Shown: positions 1 through 14,747 of the stretch, piece after piece
Layout: the number at the start of each line of letters is the position of its first letter
Position numbering within the stretch: position 1 is the stretch's first letter
From: Desulfovibrionaceae bacterium
GTDB lineage: Bacteria > Desulfobacterota > Desulfovibrionia > Desulfovibrionales > Desulfovibrionaceae
Length of the DNA: 64,000 bases
Direction: 5' to 3'
Assembly: GCA_910575755.1 (NCBI GenBank)
Contig: CAJTFO010000002.1
Span: 248,001-312,000 of the forward strand
Notes under the pieces: generated by a model
What the model was told of the DNA's origin: nothing
Database searches by the model: none
What the model saw: only the letters and a program-made list of their open reading frames with translations
Made by a program: the position numbers and the translations under genes

Positions 1-733
1 TCCACGCGGACAAATCCATAGCCAGAATTTCATTGCGCACAACCGCCCATTCCGCGAAACTGAAAGGCAGGAAGGAAAGCTGATATAAAAACATGTTGGC
101 CGCGTCTGGCGGCGTTACATTGTCATTTTCCACGCGGTATCTGGAATAATCAAAATCCGCATGGATAGTCTTGAAAAATGCGTCGATTATATTGCCATCC
201 TTTTTGATTTTATCAAAATTCAGGAAAATGCAGTTTTCCAGGCCGAAAAAGTTAATATATTCTTCAACACGCGCCAGTATATGGAAGTTTCTATAGAGAT
301 AATATGTAAATATATCCTGGCGTAATCCTTCCTTAATTACCTGCTTATTTCCGGACACGATAAAATCGAAAATATTTCTGAAAAAGCAGATGATTTTTAT
401 CTGAAAATCATTGCGGAAAGTGGATAAATTGGCCGGCGCGTCATAAGGCAGCACTTCCGCGCTCAATATATGTATCTTGCATTTCGCGGCCAGCAATTGG
501 TCAAGATAGGCTTTTTGATATGCGGTCCAGGGGACTATGTCATGGCGTAATGGCGAATCATTTTCGCCAAGGCTGCAGTGCCCCTGATGGCCTGCCAGCA
601 TGGGTCCCAGAAGAGGCGTGGGGTAGAATATGCCTGCTTTTTCAAGCTCGGCTTTATGGGCGCAAAAAAATTTCTGTATTGTGGATGTGCCTGTTTTGGG
701 AAAACCGATATGGATATATAATTGAGGCTTCAT
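1..733 (-). CDS. Sulfotransferase-like protein, 3' end beyond window
   Basis: The reading frame is open from an ATG at 733 to the window edge, so the C-terminus is missing. The N-terminus reads MKPQLYIHIGFPKTGTSTIQ, which carries the P-loop-like 5'-phosphosulfate-binding motif (GFPKTGTST) of PAPS-dependent sulfotransferases. The following residues, rich in aromatic and charged positions, fit the alpha/beta sulfotransferase fold. Its ATG overlaps the stop of the upstream ABC exporter gene (ATGA), so the two are probably translationally coupled. Position at the tail of a glycan/export gene train suggests sulfation of a carbohydrate or other exported product; the acceptor is unknown. The family is fairly sure; the substrate is not. 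Confidence 0.75.
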   Translation of the reverse strand, partial: MKPQLYIHIGFPKTGTSTIQKFFCAHKAELEKAGIFYPTPLLGPMLAGHQGHCSLGENDSPLRHDIVPWTAYQKAYLDQLLAAKCKIHILSAEVLPYDAPANLSTFRNDFQIKIICFFRNIFDFIVSGNKQVIKEGLRQDIFTYYLYRNFHILARVEEYINFFGLENCIFLNFDKIKKDGNIIDAFFKTIHADFDYSRYRVENDNVTPPDAANMFLYQLSFLPFSFAEWAVVRNEILAMDLSAW

Positions 734-2592
734 TCAGATCTCTCCCTTGTTTGCGAATATTGTCCATGACTATGTTTATCGCTTTGATGCAGACTCTTTT
801 CATATGCCGCCAGAACGGTTTCCGCTGTTCCCTGCATGACAATGCGGCCTTGATGCAGCCAGACAATGCTGTCGCACTTTCTGACAGTGCTCAGACGATG
901 GGCAATGATCACGCAGGTTATCTGGCTGGACAGCTTGTCAATGGTCTGCTGGATGCTGTCCTCATTGCTCTGGTCCAGAGAGCTGGTGGCCTCGTCAAAA
1001 ATGAGCAGTTGCGGTCGCGCGTACAGGGCGCGCGCAATGGCCACGCGCTGGGCCTGCCCGCCGGAAAGCAGCACGCCGTTTTCGCCCACAGGCCGGCGCA
1101 GCCCGGCGGGGTGGGTATGCGCAAAATCAATGGCCGCCAGAGCGCAGGCCTCGCGCACGCGTTGTTCATCCCAGGGTTTGCCCCACTGGCTGAAGGCGAT
1201 GTTTTCCGCCAGAGTGCCGGCGAACAGAAAGGGATTTTGCGGCACATATCCTATGCTTCGGGTAAAAGCCGCCGCCTGGGCCGGCGCAAGCGGGCGTCCA
1301 TCCACCAGAAGCTGCCCCGCGCTGACGGGCAGAAGGCCGCTCAGAATGCCCGCCAGTGTGCTTTTGCCCGCTCCGGAAAGCCCGATAAGGCCGACTTTCC
1401 GCCCTTTGCGCAGGGTCAGCGTAATATCGCTCAGGCTGTCTTTTGGGGCTCCCGCATAGCGGTACGACACGCCCCGCAGCTCAATCTGGCGTGTAAAGGC
1501 GAAATCCGCGGCCGGGGGCGGCGGCAGGCTGCGGCTGCCGCTTCGCAGGCTTTCAAGCAGGCTCAGCACGGCCTCGGCCTTGGGGCGCAAGGTGCGCACG
1601 CTGATGTACAGGCTGACGATGCGATTGCAGAAGGGCAACACGCGCCAGGCCGTGAGCAGCAGCAGGGTCAGGGCCGCGGTGATGCGCTGGACATCCGCGC
1701 GCTGCACATGAACCATGAAGGCGATGGCCCCCACCACCACCACAAAGCCCGTGGCTTCCAGCACCCAGGTGGGCATGGTGGAAACAATGTTGCTGTAGAC
1801 CCTGGCCTGACGGCCTTGCAGGGCGGCATGCGACAGGCCCTGCAAAAAGGCCCGCTGCTGTCCGTACAGCAGCACCTCGCGTATGCCCTTGGCGGCGCAG
1901 AGCAGGGTTGTGCTTTCCCTGTGTTCGCTTCCGGCCAGGGTTTTGGCGCTTTTATCCACATTTCTGCGCACCGAGGCATACAATATGGCCCCAATGACGC
2001 CGGTGACGCCCAGCACCAGGGTGGTCAGCGCCGGCTCCTGCCCCACCAGGCTCAGAAAGAGGATGAGGATGGTAAAGGCGCAGGCGTAAATATTCAGCAT
2101 ATGCGTCAGCATGAGCGCAAGATTGCCGCGCCACATCATGCGCTGATACATGCTGTCGCTGGCCGCGGAGAGATGCCAGGCATAATTCTGGTACAGATAG
2201 CGCTGCATGATTTCCATGCCCACAAAGAGGGAGATATCCTCACCCAGCAGGGCAATGCCGCGCGCCGCAAGATAATTGACCAGATTTTTCGCCACACAGA
2301 CGGCAATGAGCACCATGCCTGCCAGCAACAGCAGGTTGTATGTATTCTGCGCCCAGCCCCCAAGAGCGGGAAACAGCCAGAACAGGCCCTGATAAAAGGG
2401 GCTTGCGCGCAGGCCCACGCTGTCGGAGAGGGCCATTGCCATGCTGGTCAGGGTGAGAATAAAGCCCAGTTCCAGCAGGCTTTGCGCCAGCAAAAGCAGG
2501 AACACCAGGGCGGAGCGGATGCGCAGGCGCGCGTCAAGCAGGCGCATGACGCGGAAAAGCTCGGCAAAGAGGATCAGCATGTTGATGCGCAC
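730..2592 (-). CDS. ABC exporter, fused membrane and ATPase domains (MsbA/PglK-like)
   Basis: A 620-residue half-transporter. Residues about 25-340 contain five to six hydrophobic segments (type IV ABC exporter membrane domain). The ATPase domain follows with Walker A GLSGAGKST near 404-412, Q-loop PQNPFLF near 451, signature LSGGQ near 509, Walker B LLIFDEATSSLD near 529 and switch histidine in IIAHRLS. Size and order fit lipid-linked oligosaccharide flippases such as PglK or MsbA-like exporters. It lies 12 bp after the MacB-like ATPase and overlaps the sulfotransferase start by 4 bp. Within this locus it may flip a lipid-linked glycan; a peptide or other hydrophobic cargo cannot be excluded. 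The N-terminal methionine could also be residue 5. Confidence 0.85.
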   Translation of the reverse strand: MRINMLILFAELFRVMRLLDARLRIRSALVFLLLLAQSLLELGFILTLTSMAMALSDSVGLRASPFYQGLFWLFPALGGWAQNTYNLLLLAGMVLIAVCVAKNLVNYLAARGIALLGEDISLFVGMEIMQRYLYQNYAWHLSAASDSMYQRMMWRGNLALMLTHMLNIYACAFTILILFLSLVGQEPALTTLVLGVTGVIGAILYASVRRNVDKSAKTLAGSEHRESTTLLCAAKGIREVLLYGQQRAFLQGLSHAALQGRQARVYSNIVSTMPTWVLEATGFVVVVGAIAFMVHVQRADVQRITAALTLLLLTAWRVLPFCNRIVSLYISVRTLRPKAEAVLSLLESLRSGSRSLPPPPAADFAFTRQIELRGVSYRYAGAPKDSLSDITLTLRKGRKVGLIGLSGAGKSTLAGILSGLLPVSAGQLLVDGRPLAPAQAAAFTRSIGYVPQNPFLFAGTLAENIAFSQWGKPWDEQRVREACALAAIDFAHTHPAGLRRPVGENGVLLSGGQAQRVAIARALYARPQLLIFDEATSSLDQSNEDSIQQTIDKLSSQITCVIIAHRLSTVRKCDSIVWLHQGRIVMQGTAETVLAAYEKSLHQSDKHSHGQYSQTRERSE

Positions 2593-2604
2593 AGGGCGAA
2601 CACC

Positions 2605-3267
2605 TCAGACAAATACGCCGTCTTCAAGCGTGTAAACGGTGTGGCAGTAACGCGCCATGCCCGAATCATGCGTTACCATGACAATAGCCACATTATCCCG
2701 CTGGCAGATGTGGCGGAAACTTTCCATGAGGGCGCGGCTGTTGGCGTTGTCCAGAGCGCCTGTGGGCTCGTCGGCCAGTACAATGCGCGGTTTGTTGACC
2801 AGCGCCCTGGCAATGGCCACGCGCTGCTGCTCCCCGCCTGAAAGGCTGTTGCCCCAGGCGGACATTTTGTGACCAAGACCCACCGCGGCAAGAGCTGCCT
2901 CCACAAGCCCCCGGCGCTGCGGGCGGGGCACGGCGCGGCAGGCCAGGGGAAATTCGATGTTTTCATATACAGTGGTGTGCGAGAAAATATTGTTGCTTTG
3001 CAGGATAAAGCCCACATGGTCGCGGCGAAACATGGTGGCTTCGTCCGCCGCGAGGGCCAGCACATCCGTGCCGAGCATGCGCAGGCTGCCGCTGTCAGGA
3101 GAGTGCAGCAGGCCCAGCAGATGCAGCAGGGTGGACTTGCCGCAGCCCGAAGGGCCCATGACGGCCACAAATTCCCCTGGCGTCACGGTCAGATCCACGC
3201 CTTTGAGCACCTGGCCCATGCCGGCATAGGATTTTTTGAGCTGTCGGGCTGTGATGACATGCTTCAT
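2605..3267 (-). CDS. ABC transporter ATPase, LolD/MacB type
   Basis: A 220-residue stand-alone ATPase with Walker A GPSGCGKST near residues 39-47, signature SLSGGEQQR, Walker B RIVLADEPTGALD and switch histidine VTHDS. The LADEPTGALD sequence and overall length are typical of the LolD/MacB/FtsE group, which power mechanotransmission across the periplasm rather than substrate passage through the membrane. It begins 12 bp downstream of the FtsX/MacB-like permease, and adaptor and outer-membrane genes precede it, so it is very likely the motor of a four-gene MacAB-TolC-like export complex encoded in this train. Confidence 0.9.
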   Translation of the reverse strand: MKHVITARQLKKSYAGMGQVLKGVDLTVTPGEFVAVMGPSGCGKSTLLHLLGLLHSPDSGSLRMLGTDVLALAADEATMFRRDHVGFILQSNNIFSHTTVYENIEFPLACRAVPRPQRRGLVEAALAAVGLGHKMSAWGNSLSGGEQQRVAIARALVNKPRIVLADEPTGALDNANSRALMESFRHICQRDNVAIVMVTHDSGMARYCHTVYTLEDGVFV

Positions 3268-3279
3268 AGCTGTAGTCCG

Positions 3280-4473
3280 TCATTCAAAGCGCAGGGCATC
3301 CACCACATCCATTTTGCTGGCGCGGGACGCGGGGTACAGGCCGCCGGCAACGCCCAGGCAGGCCGAAAACAGCAGGCTTGCCGCTGAACACATGAGCATC
3401 TGCCCCACAGGGAAGGGACAGCCCAGAAAGAACACGCCCACCAGTACCGCCAGCAGGCCCAGCAGCAGCCCGGCTATCCCGCCCAGCAGGGCCTTGAACA
3501 GAGCCTCGGCCAGAAACTGGGCCATGATGTCGCGGTTGGTCGCGCCCATGGTTTTTTCCAGTCCTATCTCGTGGGTGCGCCCCCGCACGGCCGAAAACGT
3601 GCCCGACCAGATGCCAAAGCCCCCCAGCAGCAGGGAAAGGCCGATGGACAGCCAGAGAAGGGCGGACAGCCAGAAAAAGGTGTCTGCGATGCGCTGAAAC
3701 TGCTGTTCCGCAAAGCGGGCCACCACATGGGGCGCGGTCTGCCTGCTGCGGATGCAGGCGGTTATGTCCGCGGCCAGTTGCGGGATTTTTCCCCAGGAGG
3801 CGGCCAGCACATAGATGCGGTCCAGGGCGGGCTGGTCATTGAGCATGCGTTGCAGGGTGGTGGTATAGGGCGCAAAGGCGTAGCCCGTGGCGTCGCCCAT
3901 CAGCACGCCGTTGAGCACGCCCACCACCGGGGCGGTGTCGTTGCGGCTCATGTATATCTGCCGGCCCAGAGCCTTTTGCGGCGAGCCGAAGATTTCCACC
4001 GCCGCCTGATAGCCGAGCAGCGCCACTCTGGCGTGGCTGCGCACTTCCTCCGCCGTGATGTTGCGGCCGGCCACAATATCCAGATAGTTCACGGCCGCGT
4101 AGTATTCATCAATACCCACAAGGCGCAGGGGATACTGGTATTTGCCCACGGTCTGATTATAGGTGGGCGACCAGCTGGCGCTGGCGCTGACCAGCCTGAC
4201 GTTTTCAAGCTTGCGCAGCGCGCGCACGGAATCTTCTGTAAAATAGTGGCGCTCGCTGCCGGGGTAGCGCAGATCATCCATGACCACCCGGATGATATTG
4301 ACGCCCCCCATGAGCAGAAAATCCTGATTCAGCTTGTGGCGGATTTCCTGACCCAGCACGCCCAGCGCGATGAAGGCCGCAATGCCGAACGCAATGGACA
4401 GCGTGACGGCCCACGGTCTGGTGCGCACCACCTGGCGTAAACTGATGCGCGCTATATCACCGGCTTCAATCAT
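3280..4473 (-). CDS. MacB/FtsX-family ABC permease
   Basis: A 397-residue protein with the MacB topology: one transmembrane helix near residues 22-45, a large periplasmic domain of about 220 residues, then three C-terminal helices (about 265-290, 325-350 and 358-385). The segment GRTHEIGLEKTMGATNRDI, between helices 2 and 3, is the conserved coupling region of FtsX domains (usually EIGIRRALGA). The C-terminus ends in ASKMDVVDALRFE, also typical (DPvEALR.E). With the adjacent LolD-like ATPase, HlyD-like adaptor and TolC-like lipoprotein it forms a tripartite exporter. The substrate is unknown. Confidence 0.88.
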   Translation of the reverse strand: MIEAGDIARISLRQVVRTRPWAVTLSIAFGIAAFIALGVLGQEIRHKLNQDFLLMGGVNIIRVVMDDLRYPGSERHYFTEDSVRALRKLENVRLVSASASWSPTYNQTVGKYQYPLRLVGIDEYYAAVNYLDIVAGRNITAEEVRSHARVALLGYQAAVEIFGSPQKALGRQIYMSRNDTAPVVGVLNGVLMGDATGYAFAPYTTTLQRMLNDQPALDRIYVLAASWGKIPQLAADITACIRSRQTAPHVVARFAEQQFQRIADTFFWLSALLWLSIGLSLLLGGFGIWSGTFSAVRGRTHEIGLEKTMGATNRDIMAQFLAEALFKALLGGIAGLLLGLLAVLVGVFFLGCPFPVGQMLMCSAASLLFSACLGVAGGLYPASRASKMDVVDALRFE

Positions 4474-4514
4474 GCGGATGCCATTGTTGCAGCAACCATC
4501 GGGCGATGCTGGGC

Positions 4515-5420
4515 TTATTGAACCGTTATATGGGCCTGAACCTTGTAGCCCGGTCGGATAACATTATCCGTATTTTCAATATCAATGGTGATGGTGTAAA
4601 AGGATGGCATGGCTATGGCCATGTCATTGGCCGCCCAGGACAGGGAAACAATGCGTCCGGTAAAGCGGCGGTTGTCCAGATTGGGCACTTCAACGCTGAT
4701 AGTGTCCCCCTTGCGCAGCCTGCCCACTTCTGACTCATGTACCTGCACTTCGGCCTGAATGGGGTTCAGGGCGGCAATGGTCAGAGCCGCCGCGTGCGGG
4801 CCCAGAAAGCCGCCGGGCCGCGCCGCGCCGGCCAGCCAGATGACTGTGCCGGGCATGGGCGCGGGCAGCACAAACCGGGCGGGCAGCGGGTCGCCGCGTT
4901 TGAGGGCGCTGCCGAAATAGCTGTTCAGCTCCGCCAGCAAAAGGTCATATTCCCGCTCATGGGCTTTGAGCTGCGCCTGCAACTGGGTTTTACGGGCCGC
5001 AAGGGTTCTGAGGGCGGAGGCGCTGCGCTGGCTCTCCACCTGCGGGGCAAGGCCCTGCGCGGTCAGTTGCCGGTCACGCTGCCAGGCGTTGCGGGCGTTG
5101 AGACTTTCCTGCTCAAGGGCGGCGAGCTGCTGCCGCGCCGCAAGCAAGGCGCCCTGCTTGCCGGAAAGTTGTGACTGGCAGGCGCGGGCATCCTGCGGCA
5201 GCAGAGAGTAGCGCAGCAGGGGAGTGTTTTTTTCCACCACTGTGCCCACGGAAACCAGGGTTTCTTCCACCACCATGCCAAAGGGCACACTGACCGCGCG
5301 CGTAATCTGGGCCAGAGCCTTGCCCTGAAAGCTCAACTGCCCGGAGGCCGCAGCGGCCCCGCGCGAAATCGCCGGCCAGAGCAGGGCAAGCCACAGCAGG
5401 CAGACAAGATATTTCGGCAT
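4515..5420 (-). CDS. HlyD/MacA-like periplasmic adaptor protein
   Basis: A 301-residue protein with an N-terminal signal peptide (residues 1-25, ending near AAAASG). Next comes a half lipoyl domain (QGKALAQITRAVSVPFGMVV), a long alpha-helical hairpin of about 90 residues rich in Gln, Arg and Ala, the second half lipoyl domain (LPAPMPGTVIWLAGAARPG) and a beta-barrel domain (VQVHESEVGRLRKGDTISVE). This is the membrane-fusion-protein architecture; it is slightly short for MacA (about 370). It follows directly after the TolC-like gene stop and precedes the permease, so it should bridge permease and outer-membrane channel. It lacks an obvious lipidation cysteine. Confidence 0.85.
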   Translation of the reverse strand: MPKYLVCLLWLALLWPAISRGAAAASGQLSFQGKALAQITRAVSVPFGMVVEETLVSVGTVVEKNTPLLRYSLLPQDARACQSQLSGKQGALLAARQQLAALEQESLNARNAWQRDRQLTAQGLAPQVESQRSASALRTLAARKTQLQAQLKAHEREYDLLLAELNSYFGSALKRGDPLPARFVLPAPMPGTVIWLAGAARPGGFLGPHAAALTIAALNPIQAEVQVHESEVGRLRKGDTISVEVPNLDNRRFTGRIVSLSWAANDMAIAMPSFYTITIDIENTDNVIRPGYKVQAHITVQ

Positions 5421-6839
5421 TTATTTCTCCTGCACAGGGGCGGATTCAAGAAAACGGTTCTGCAAGGTCTGGGTCAGGTCCATACAGGCCAGCACATTCT
5501 GCCTGACGGCGGCCTGCGCATTGACGCGGGCCATGCGCGCCTCCTGCATGGCCTGCTGCGCCTGGGCAAACTCCGGCAGCCCCAGGCCGCCCCTTTCGTA
5601 AAAAATCGTCACAGCCTGAAGGCGTCTGGCCGCGCTTTGCTCCGCGTGTTGGCGCTGGCGCAGGCGCGCCCTGCTCAGGCTGAGCTGTTCCTGCGCCGCA
5701 AACCAGCGCTGCTGGTATTCCTGCCGGCGGATGACTTCATCCAGCCTGCTTTGGCGTTTGCGCGCCCGGGCCTGCTGCGCGTCGCGGTAGCGTCGCCCCC
5801 AATCCAGCACGGGGAAGTTCAGGGTGACATGAAGAAACTGGTCCGTCTGCGCGTTGGCCGCCTGCGCCTGTCCGTTGGGCGGGCTTTCGTTGACCACAAA
5901 GGAGATATTGGGCACATACTGGGCCCAGGCCAGCATGATGCCGGCATCGTGCAGGCGTACCTGCTGGGCAAGCAGATAACGCTCCGTACTTTCTTCCCAG
6001 CAGCGCTCCCAGGACAGGGCGGCGGGGTCAAAGTCCTGAATCTCCCTGGCTATGCTGGCCGTATCCACATGCAGTTGCTGGGTTCTGTCCAGGCCCACAA
6101 GGCTTTTCAACTGGTTGCGCAGGTGCGTCAGCTCCATGCGGGCCGCGTCCGCCTGCAAGGCCAGGTCGCGCGCCATATCCTCGCGTATGTCCGGCCCGGA
6201 CCAGATGTCCGTCTTGTATTGTCCGGACGTGACTGCGTAATTTTTCTGTTTTCTGGCAATGTCCAGGCTGTGTTCAAGCGCGTCCAGACTTTCCCGCCTG
6301 GCCTCAATCTGAACAAGCAGGCTGGCAATCTGCATAATGCACTTGCCCATGACCTGCTTGTGCGTGGCAATGGCAATGGACATCAGCTCCTTTTGAGCCT
6401 GAACGTCAAAATAGGTGGCCACGGGATTATTGAAAAAACCGCTGTAGGAAATCTGATATTTTGTATTTCCGTAATCTTCCTGATGAGGCAGGTTACGGTT
6501 GTACTGCGTGAGGTTGCTGGTGACGATGGCCATCAGGTGCACTTCGGGCAGGGCCTTCCAGCGGGCGCTGCTCAGGGTGGTCTGCTGAATGTCAAGGTTG
6601 ATGGCGCTGCGCGCCAGCGCGGGGGATTGCTGCACGGCAAGATACACCAGGTCGCGGAAGCTGAACTTTTTGTCAGCGGCATAGAGGCTCCCCGCCGCCG
6701 GTGCGGGGGCCTGCCTGTCCTCGGCCAGCCAGTCCTTGCGCGGCAGGTCCGGCAGCGGCCGGGGGGCCTGCCCGCCGCACGCGCTCACAAGCGCTGCCAG
6801 AGCCATGAACAGGATGATGTTTGCCAGGTATGTGCGCAT
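5421..6839 (-). CDS. TolC/OMF-family outer-membrane efflux lipoprotein
   Basis: The start at 6839 is chosen because AAGGGG lies five bases upstream and because it gives a clean lipoprotein signal peptide (MRTYLANIILF... LVSAC, with the lipidated Cys near residue 20). An earlier in-frame start at 6854 is possible. The 472-residue product has the internal duplication of long alpha-helical coiled segments rich in Gln, Ala and Arg that defines outer-membrane factors, with NFPVLDWGRRYRDAQQARAR as the typical second-repeat beta-strand to helix junction. It starts 25 bp after the methyltransferase stop and is followed without a gap by the HlyD-like gene. The role is the outer-membrane exit duct of the adjacent MacAB-like exporter. 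Confidence 0.82.
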   Translation of the reverse strand: MRTYLANIILFMALAALVSACGGQAPRPLPDLPRKDWLAEDRQAPAPAAGSLYAADKKFSFRDLVYLAVQQSPALARSAINLDIQQTTLSSARWKALPEVHLMAIVTSNLTQYNRNLPHQEDYGNTKYQISYSGFFNNPVATYFDVQAQKELMSIAIATHKQVMGKCIMQIASLLVQIEARRESLDALEHSLDIARKQKNYAVTSGQYKTDIWSGPDIREDMARDLALQADAARMELTHLRNQLKSLVGLDRTQQLHVDTASIAREIQDFDPAALSWERCWEESTERYLLAQQVRLHDAGIMLAWAQYVPNISFVVNESPPNGQAQAANAQTDQFLHVTLNFPVLDWGRRYRDAQQARARKRQSRLDEVIRRQEYQQRWFAAQEQLSLSRARLRQRQHAEQSAARRLQAVTIFYERGGLGLPEFAQAQQAMQEARMARVNAQAAVRQNVLACMDLTQTLQNRFLESAPVQEK

Positions 6840-6864
6840 ATAGCCCCTTTCCATGTGAAAACGC

Positions 6865-9563
<2,699 letters not shown>

Positions 9564-9589
9564 GTATTTCTCCTTTATTTTATTTGTAA

Positions 9590-10657
9590 CTATATTCTTT
9601 TTAAAAGAAACATTAAAAACTTTCTGACTCTGTTTCTTATAATTGTTTTTATCCTTCCTGTTTTTCTTTTTGCAACGCTGTCAATAAAGAGGGTATTCCA
9701 GTCTGAAAGTGTAAGAGGAATTTTATCGAATTGTTTCATTTCAAAATATCTGAAAATGGTCTCAAGAAATATTTTCTTATACTCATCAGATATGTTCTGG
9801 TAGATATCAAACAGATTTCGTGCAGAACAGTTTTTTGTAACGTAATATTCAATAATATATCGAATATAGTTGTATTGGCTTCCATAAAGGACAGCAAGGT
9901 CGGCATATACGAGATTTCTTTTGGCTTCATCCAGCAGGCTGATCATGTTGATAAAGCCGATTTCCCATACCTTGTCTGTGGTCAGGGCTGACCAGGGGAC
10001 ATTCTTGCCGCGTGTGTTATTGATGGTGGCAAGTTCGGGGATTTCTTCAAACTTGGGCGGCTGATAAACAATCTCATGCCGGGGGATATAAAAACGTCCC
10101 TCGTTTCTGGCGATAGCCAGGGCGATGGTTATGTGAGGCAGGAAATTATGAATATTGTCATACATGCCTTGCAGCACATCGCTGTCAATAAGAGAGCGCT
10201 TGTAAATGCAGCCGGGGCAAAAGGTGCATTCCATCAGCATGCCGCCAAGACCCCGGGCGCGCTTCAGGTTGGTCTGCGTGGTAAAAATGCCGTCATAGCC
10301 CTGGCGCATGGCCTCTTCAACTTCCTGCCAGCCGGACCAGTCCAGACCGTCGTCGTCAGAGAGACACCAGACATATTCTTTTTGTGCAATTTCATAGGCG
10401 CGGCAAATATTGGCATTGCCGCCGATATTCTGCGCATGCCGCACATGCCTGATATTGGCGTATTGCCTTGCATGGCCCGCGCAGACTTCTGAGGCGCCGT
10501 CCGTGGAGCAGTTGTCAAGAATGGTTATGGGGCACTGCCGCACGGGGCTGTGGCTCGCCATCAGACTGTCCAGCGTCTGAGCAATCTCTTTTTTGCGGTT
10601 GTAGGTTATGATGACAATCTCAAGCAGATCTGAAATGTCCGTCTTGTGTTTTTCCAT
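9590..10657 (-). CDS. Family 2 glycosyltransferase
   Basis: The start at 10657 (MEKHKTD) is preferred because GGAG lies eight bases upstream; the frame stays open further upstream into a palindromic repeat. The 355-residue product begins its GT-A fold with IVIITYNRKKEIAQTLDSL and has ILDNCSTDGA and the metal-binding motif CLSDDDG near residues 100-106. A long, AT-rich C-terminal half of about 200 residues ends in a basic stretch, possibly for membrane association. It sits between two phase-variable radical SAM genes but has no repeat tract itself. Donor and acceptor sugars are unknown. Confidence 0.88.
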   Translation of the reverse strand: MEKHKTDISDLLEIVIITYNRKKEIAQTLDSLMASHSPVRQCPITILDNCSTDGASEVCAGHARQYANIRHVRHAQNIGGNANICRAYEIAQKEYVWCLSDDDGLDWSGWQEVEEAMRQGYDGIFTTQTNLKRARGLGGMLMECTFCPGCIYKRSLIDSDVLQGMYDNIHNFLPHITIALAIARNEGRFYIPRHEIVYQPPKFEEIPELATINNTRGKNVPWSALTTDKVWEIGFINMISLLDEAKRNLVYADLAVLYGSQYNYIRYIIEYYVTKNCSARNLFDIYQNISDEYKKIFLETIFRYFEMKQFDKIPLTLSDWNTLFIDSVAKRKTGRIKTIIRNRVRKFLMFLLKRI

Positions 10658-10736
10658 ATATTTTGCTCCGGCTTTCCCGTTGCGCCTTATGCCTTCAGGT
10701 TCAGCCCGCTCGGATTGAAGCAGGGCGTCTTGTTTT

Positions 10737-10763
10737 GGAGCATTTTCGCATTGAAAATGCTCC
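10737..10763. repeat. GAGCATTT palindrome (dispersed family)
   Basis: GGAGCATTTTC and its complement GAAAATGCTCC enclose a five-base loop, an 11 bp perfect stem. There is no T-run, so it is not a good terminator. The same GAGCATTT core recurs at 35913-36098, 52880-52906 and, in variant form, at 43003 and 54060. Confidence 0.7.
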
Positions 10764-10793
10764 ATTGCTTATGAATGTTAACGGTATTATACG

Positions 10794-12386
<1,593 letters not shown>

Positions 12387-12390
<4 letters not shown>

Positions 12391-13460
12391 GGTGTCTCCT
12401 TTACATATCCCGGGGTTGATCCTGCCAGTTCCTCATCTTGCAAGATGGCGTCAATATCCCTGCCTGTGGGTTTGCCCATCAGCGCCCGCAGGGCGCTCAC
12501 GTCAGGCACATATGTTTCAGGAGCATTGCCTGGCGCGGGCTGGCCCAGCACAGTCACGGCCATATTGCCGCCAGAGGCCGCGGCGACCTTGTGCGCCAGC
12601 GTTCTGATGCTCACGGCTTCAGCCGAGCCGACATTGTACGGCGTGCCGTGCTTGCCGCGCAGCAGCAGGGCCAGCAGGCAAATGACCATATCCGCCGCGT
12701 GCATGTAGCTGCGCACGGCCGTGCCGTCGCCCGCCACCGCGATGTCCTTTCCCTGGCGGGCATCAAGCAGAAAGCTGCTCAGGGCCTGCCGCCTGTGCAG
12801 GGGCATGTGCTGCCCGGCAAAGGTGAACAGGCGGGCTATGGGAATGCGCATGCCGTGCTGCAGGCCCAGGGCGGCGGCCTGCATTTCCGCAAAATACTTG
12901 CACACGGCATAGACATTGGGCTCACGCAGATAGTCCTGCGGCCCGTTTTCCTGTTCCCTGTAAGGCGGGTCGCCCCCCTGGCGGCGCAGGCCGTACACGG
13001 CTCCCGAGGAGAGCAGCAGAACGCTTTTGCAGCCCTCGGCAGCGGCCAGGTCCAGCATGCGGCGTGTGCCATATACAGCGGTCTCCATATGGCGCAACGC
13101 CCAGTCCTCCTGACCGGTCTGGCAATAGTTGGCCCCGTGAATCATATGCGTTACGCCCAGCGCCGCAGGGGGTCGCCAGGAGAGAACATCTCCCTCAAGC
13201 AGACGCAACGCGGCATGGCCGGCCCAGTGGGGCATGGCCTCACGCAGGGCCGCAACCGAGCGCGTGAGCGCAAAAAGCCGCAGGTCCAGCCCCAGCTCTT
13301 CGCCGGCCCAGAGCAGGGCTTCCACAATCCATTTGCCCAGAAAGCCCGTGCAGCCCGTGAGAAAAATGCGGGCCTTGCGCAGCCGCAGGCAATCGCCGCG
13401 GGCCTGCTCGCAGATATGCCGCAATTCTTTAGGCGCTATGCTGTATCGGGCGGCGCTCAT
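12387..13460 (-). CDS. NAD-dependent nucleotide-sugar epimerase/dehydratase (extended SDR)
   Basis: A 357-residue extended short-chain dehydrogenase. The NAD-binding motif is TGCTGFLG near residues 35-42, the active-site Ser lies in LLSSGAVYG, and the catalytic YxxxK is YAVCK. C-terminal substrate-binding features include YMHAADMVICLL and PYNVGSAEAVSI. Given the CDP-glucose 4,6-dehydratase and RfbH-type dehydrase upstream, a plausible substrate is a CDP-linked 4-keto-3,6-dideoxyhexose (paratose, abequose or ascarylose type branch), but UDP- or dTDP-sugar epimerases share these motifs. The RBS is weak. Base composition is GC-rich, unlike the flanking AT-rich radical SAM genes. Confidence 0.82.
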
Positions 13461-13521
13461 GCTTTCGTCACCGTAACTCCAGATTTTTATTCTTTGTATT
13501 CATATTACAATGGAATACATG

Positions 13522-14727
<1,206 letters not shown>

Positions 14728-14747
14728 GATATGCTCCTTATCCAGTT

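Noticed and set aside
520-2841. Long plus-strand open frame (773 codons) opposite the ABC exporter and MacB-like ATPase
   Set aside because: It is antisense to genes with full ABC motifs, is rich in Gln, Gly and His with no domain, and is a typical GC-skew shadow frame.
10737-10763. Intrinsic terminator between the radical SAM gene and the glycosyltransferase
   Set aside because: There is no T-run on the minus strand after the stem, and the motif recurs elsewhere as a dispersed palindrome.
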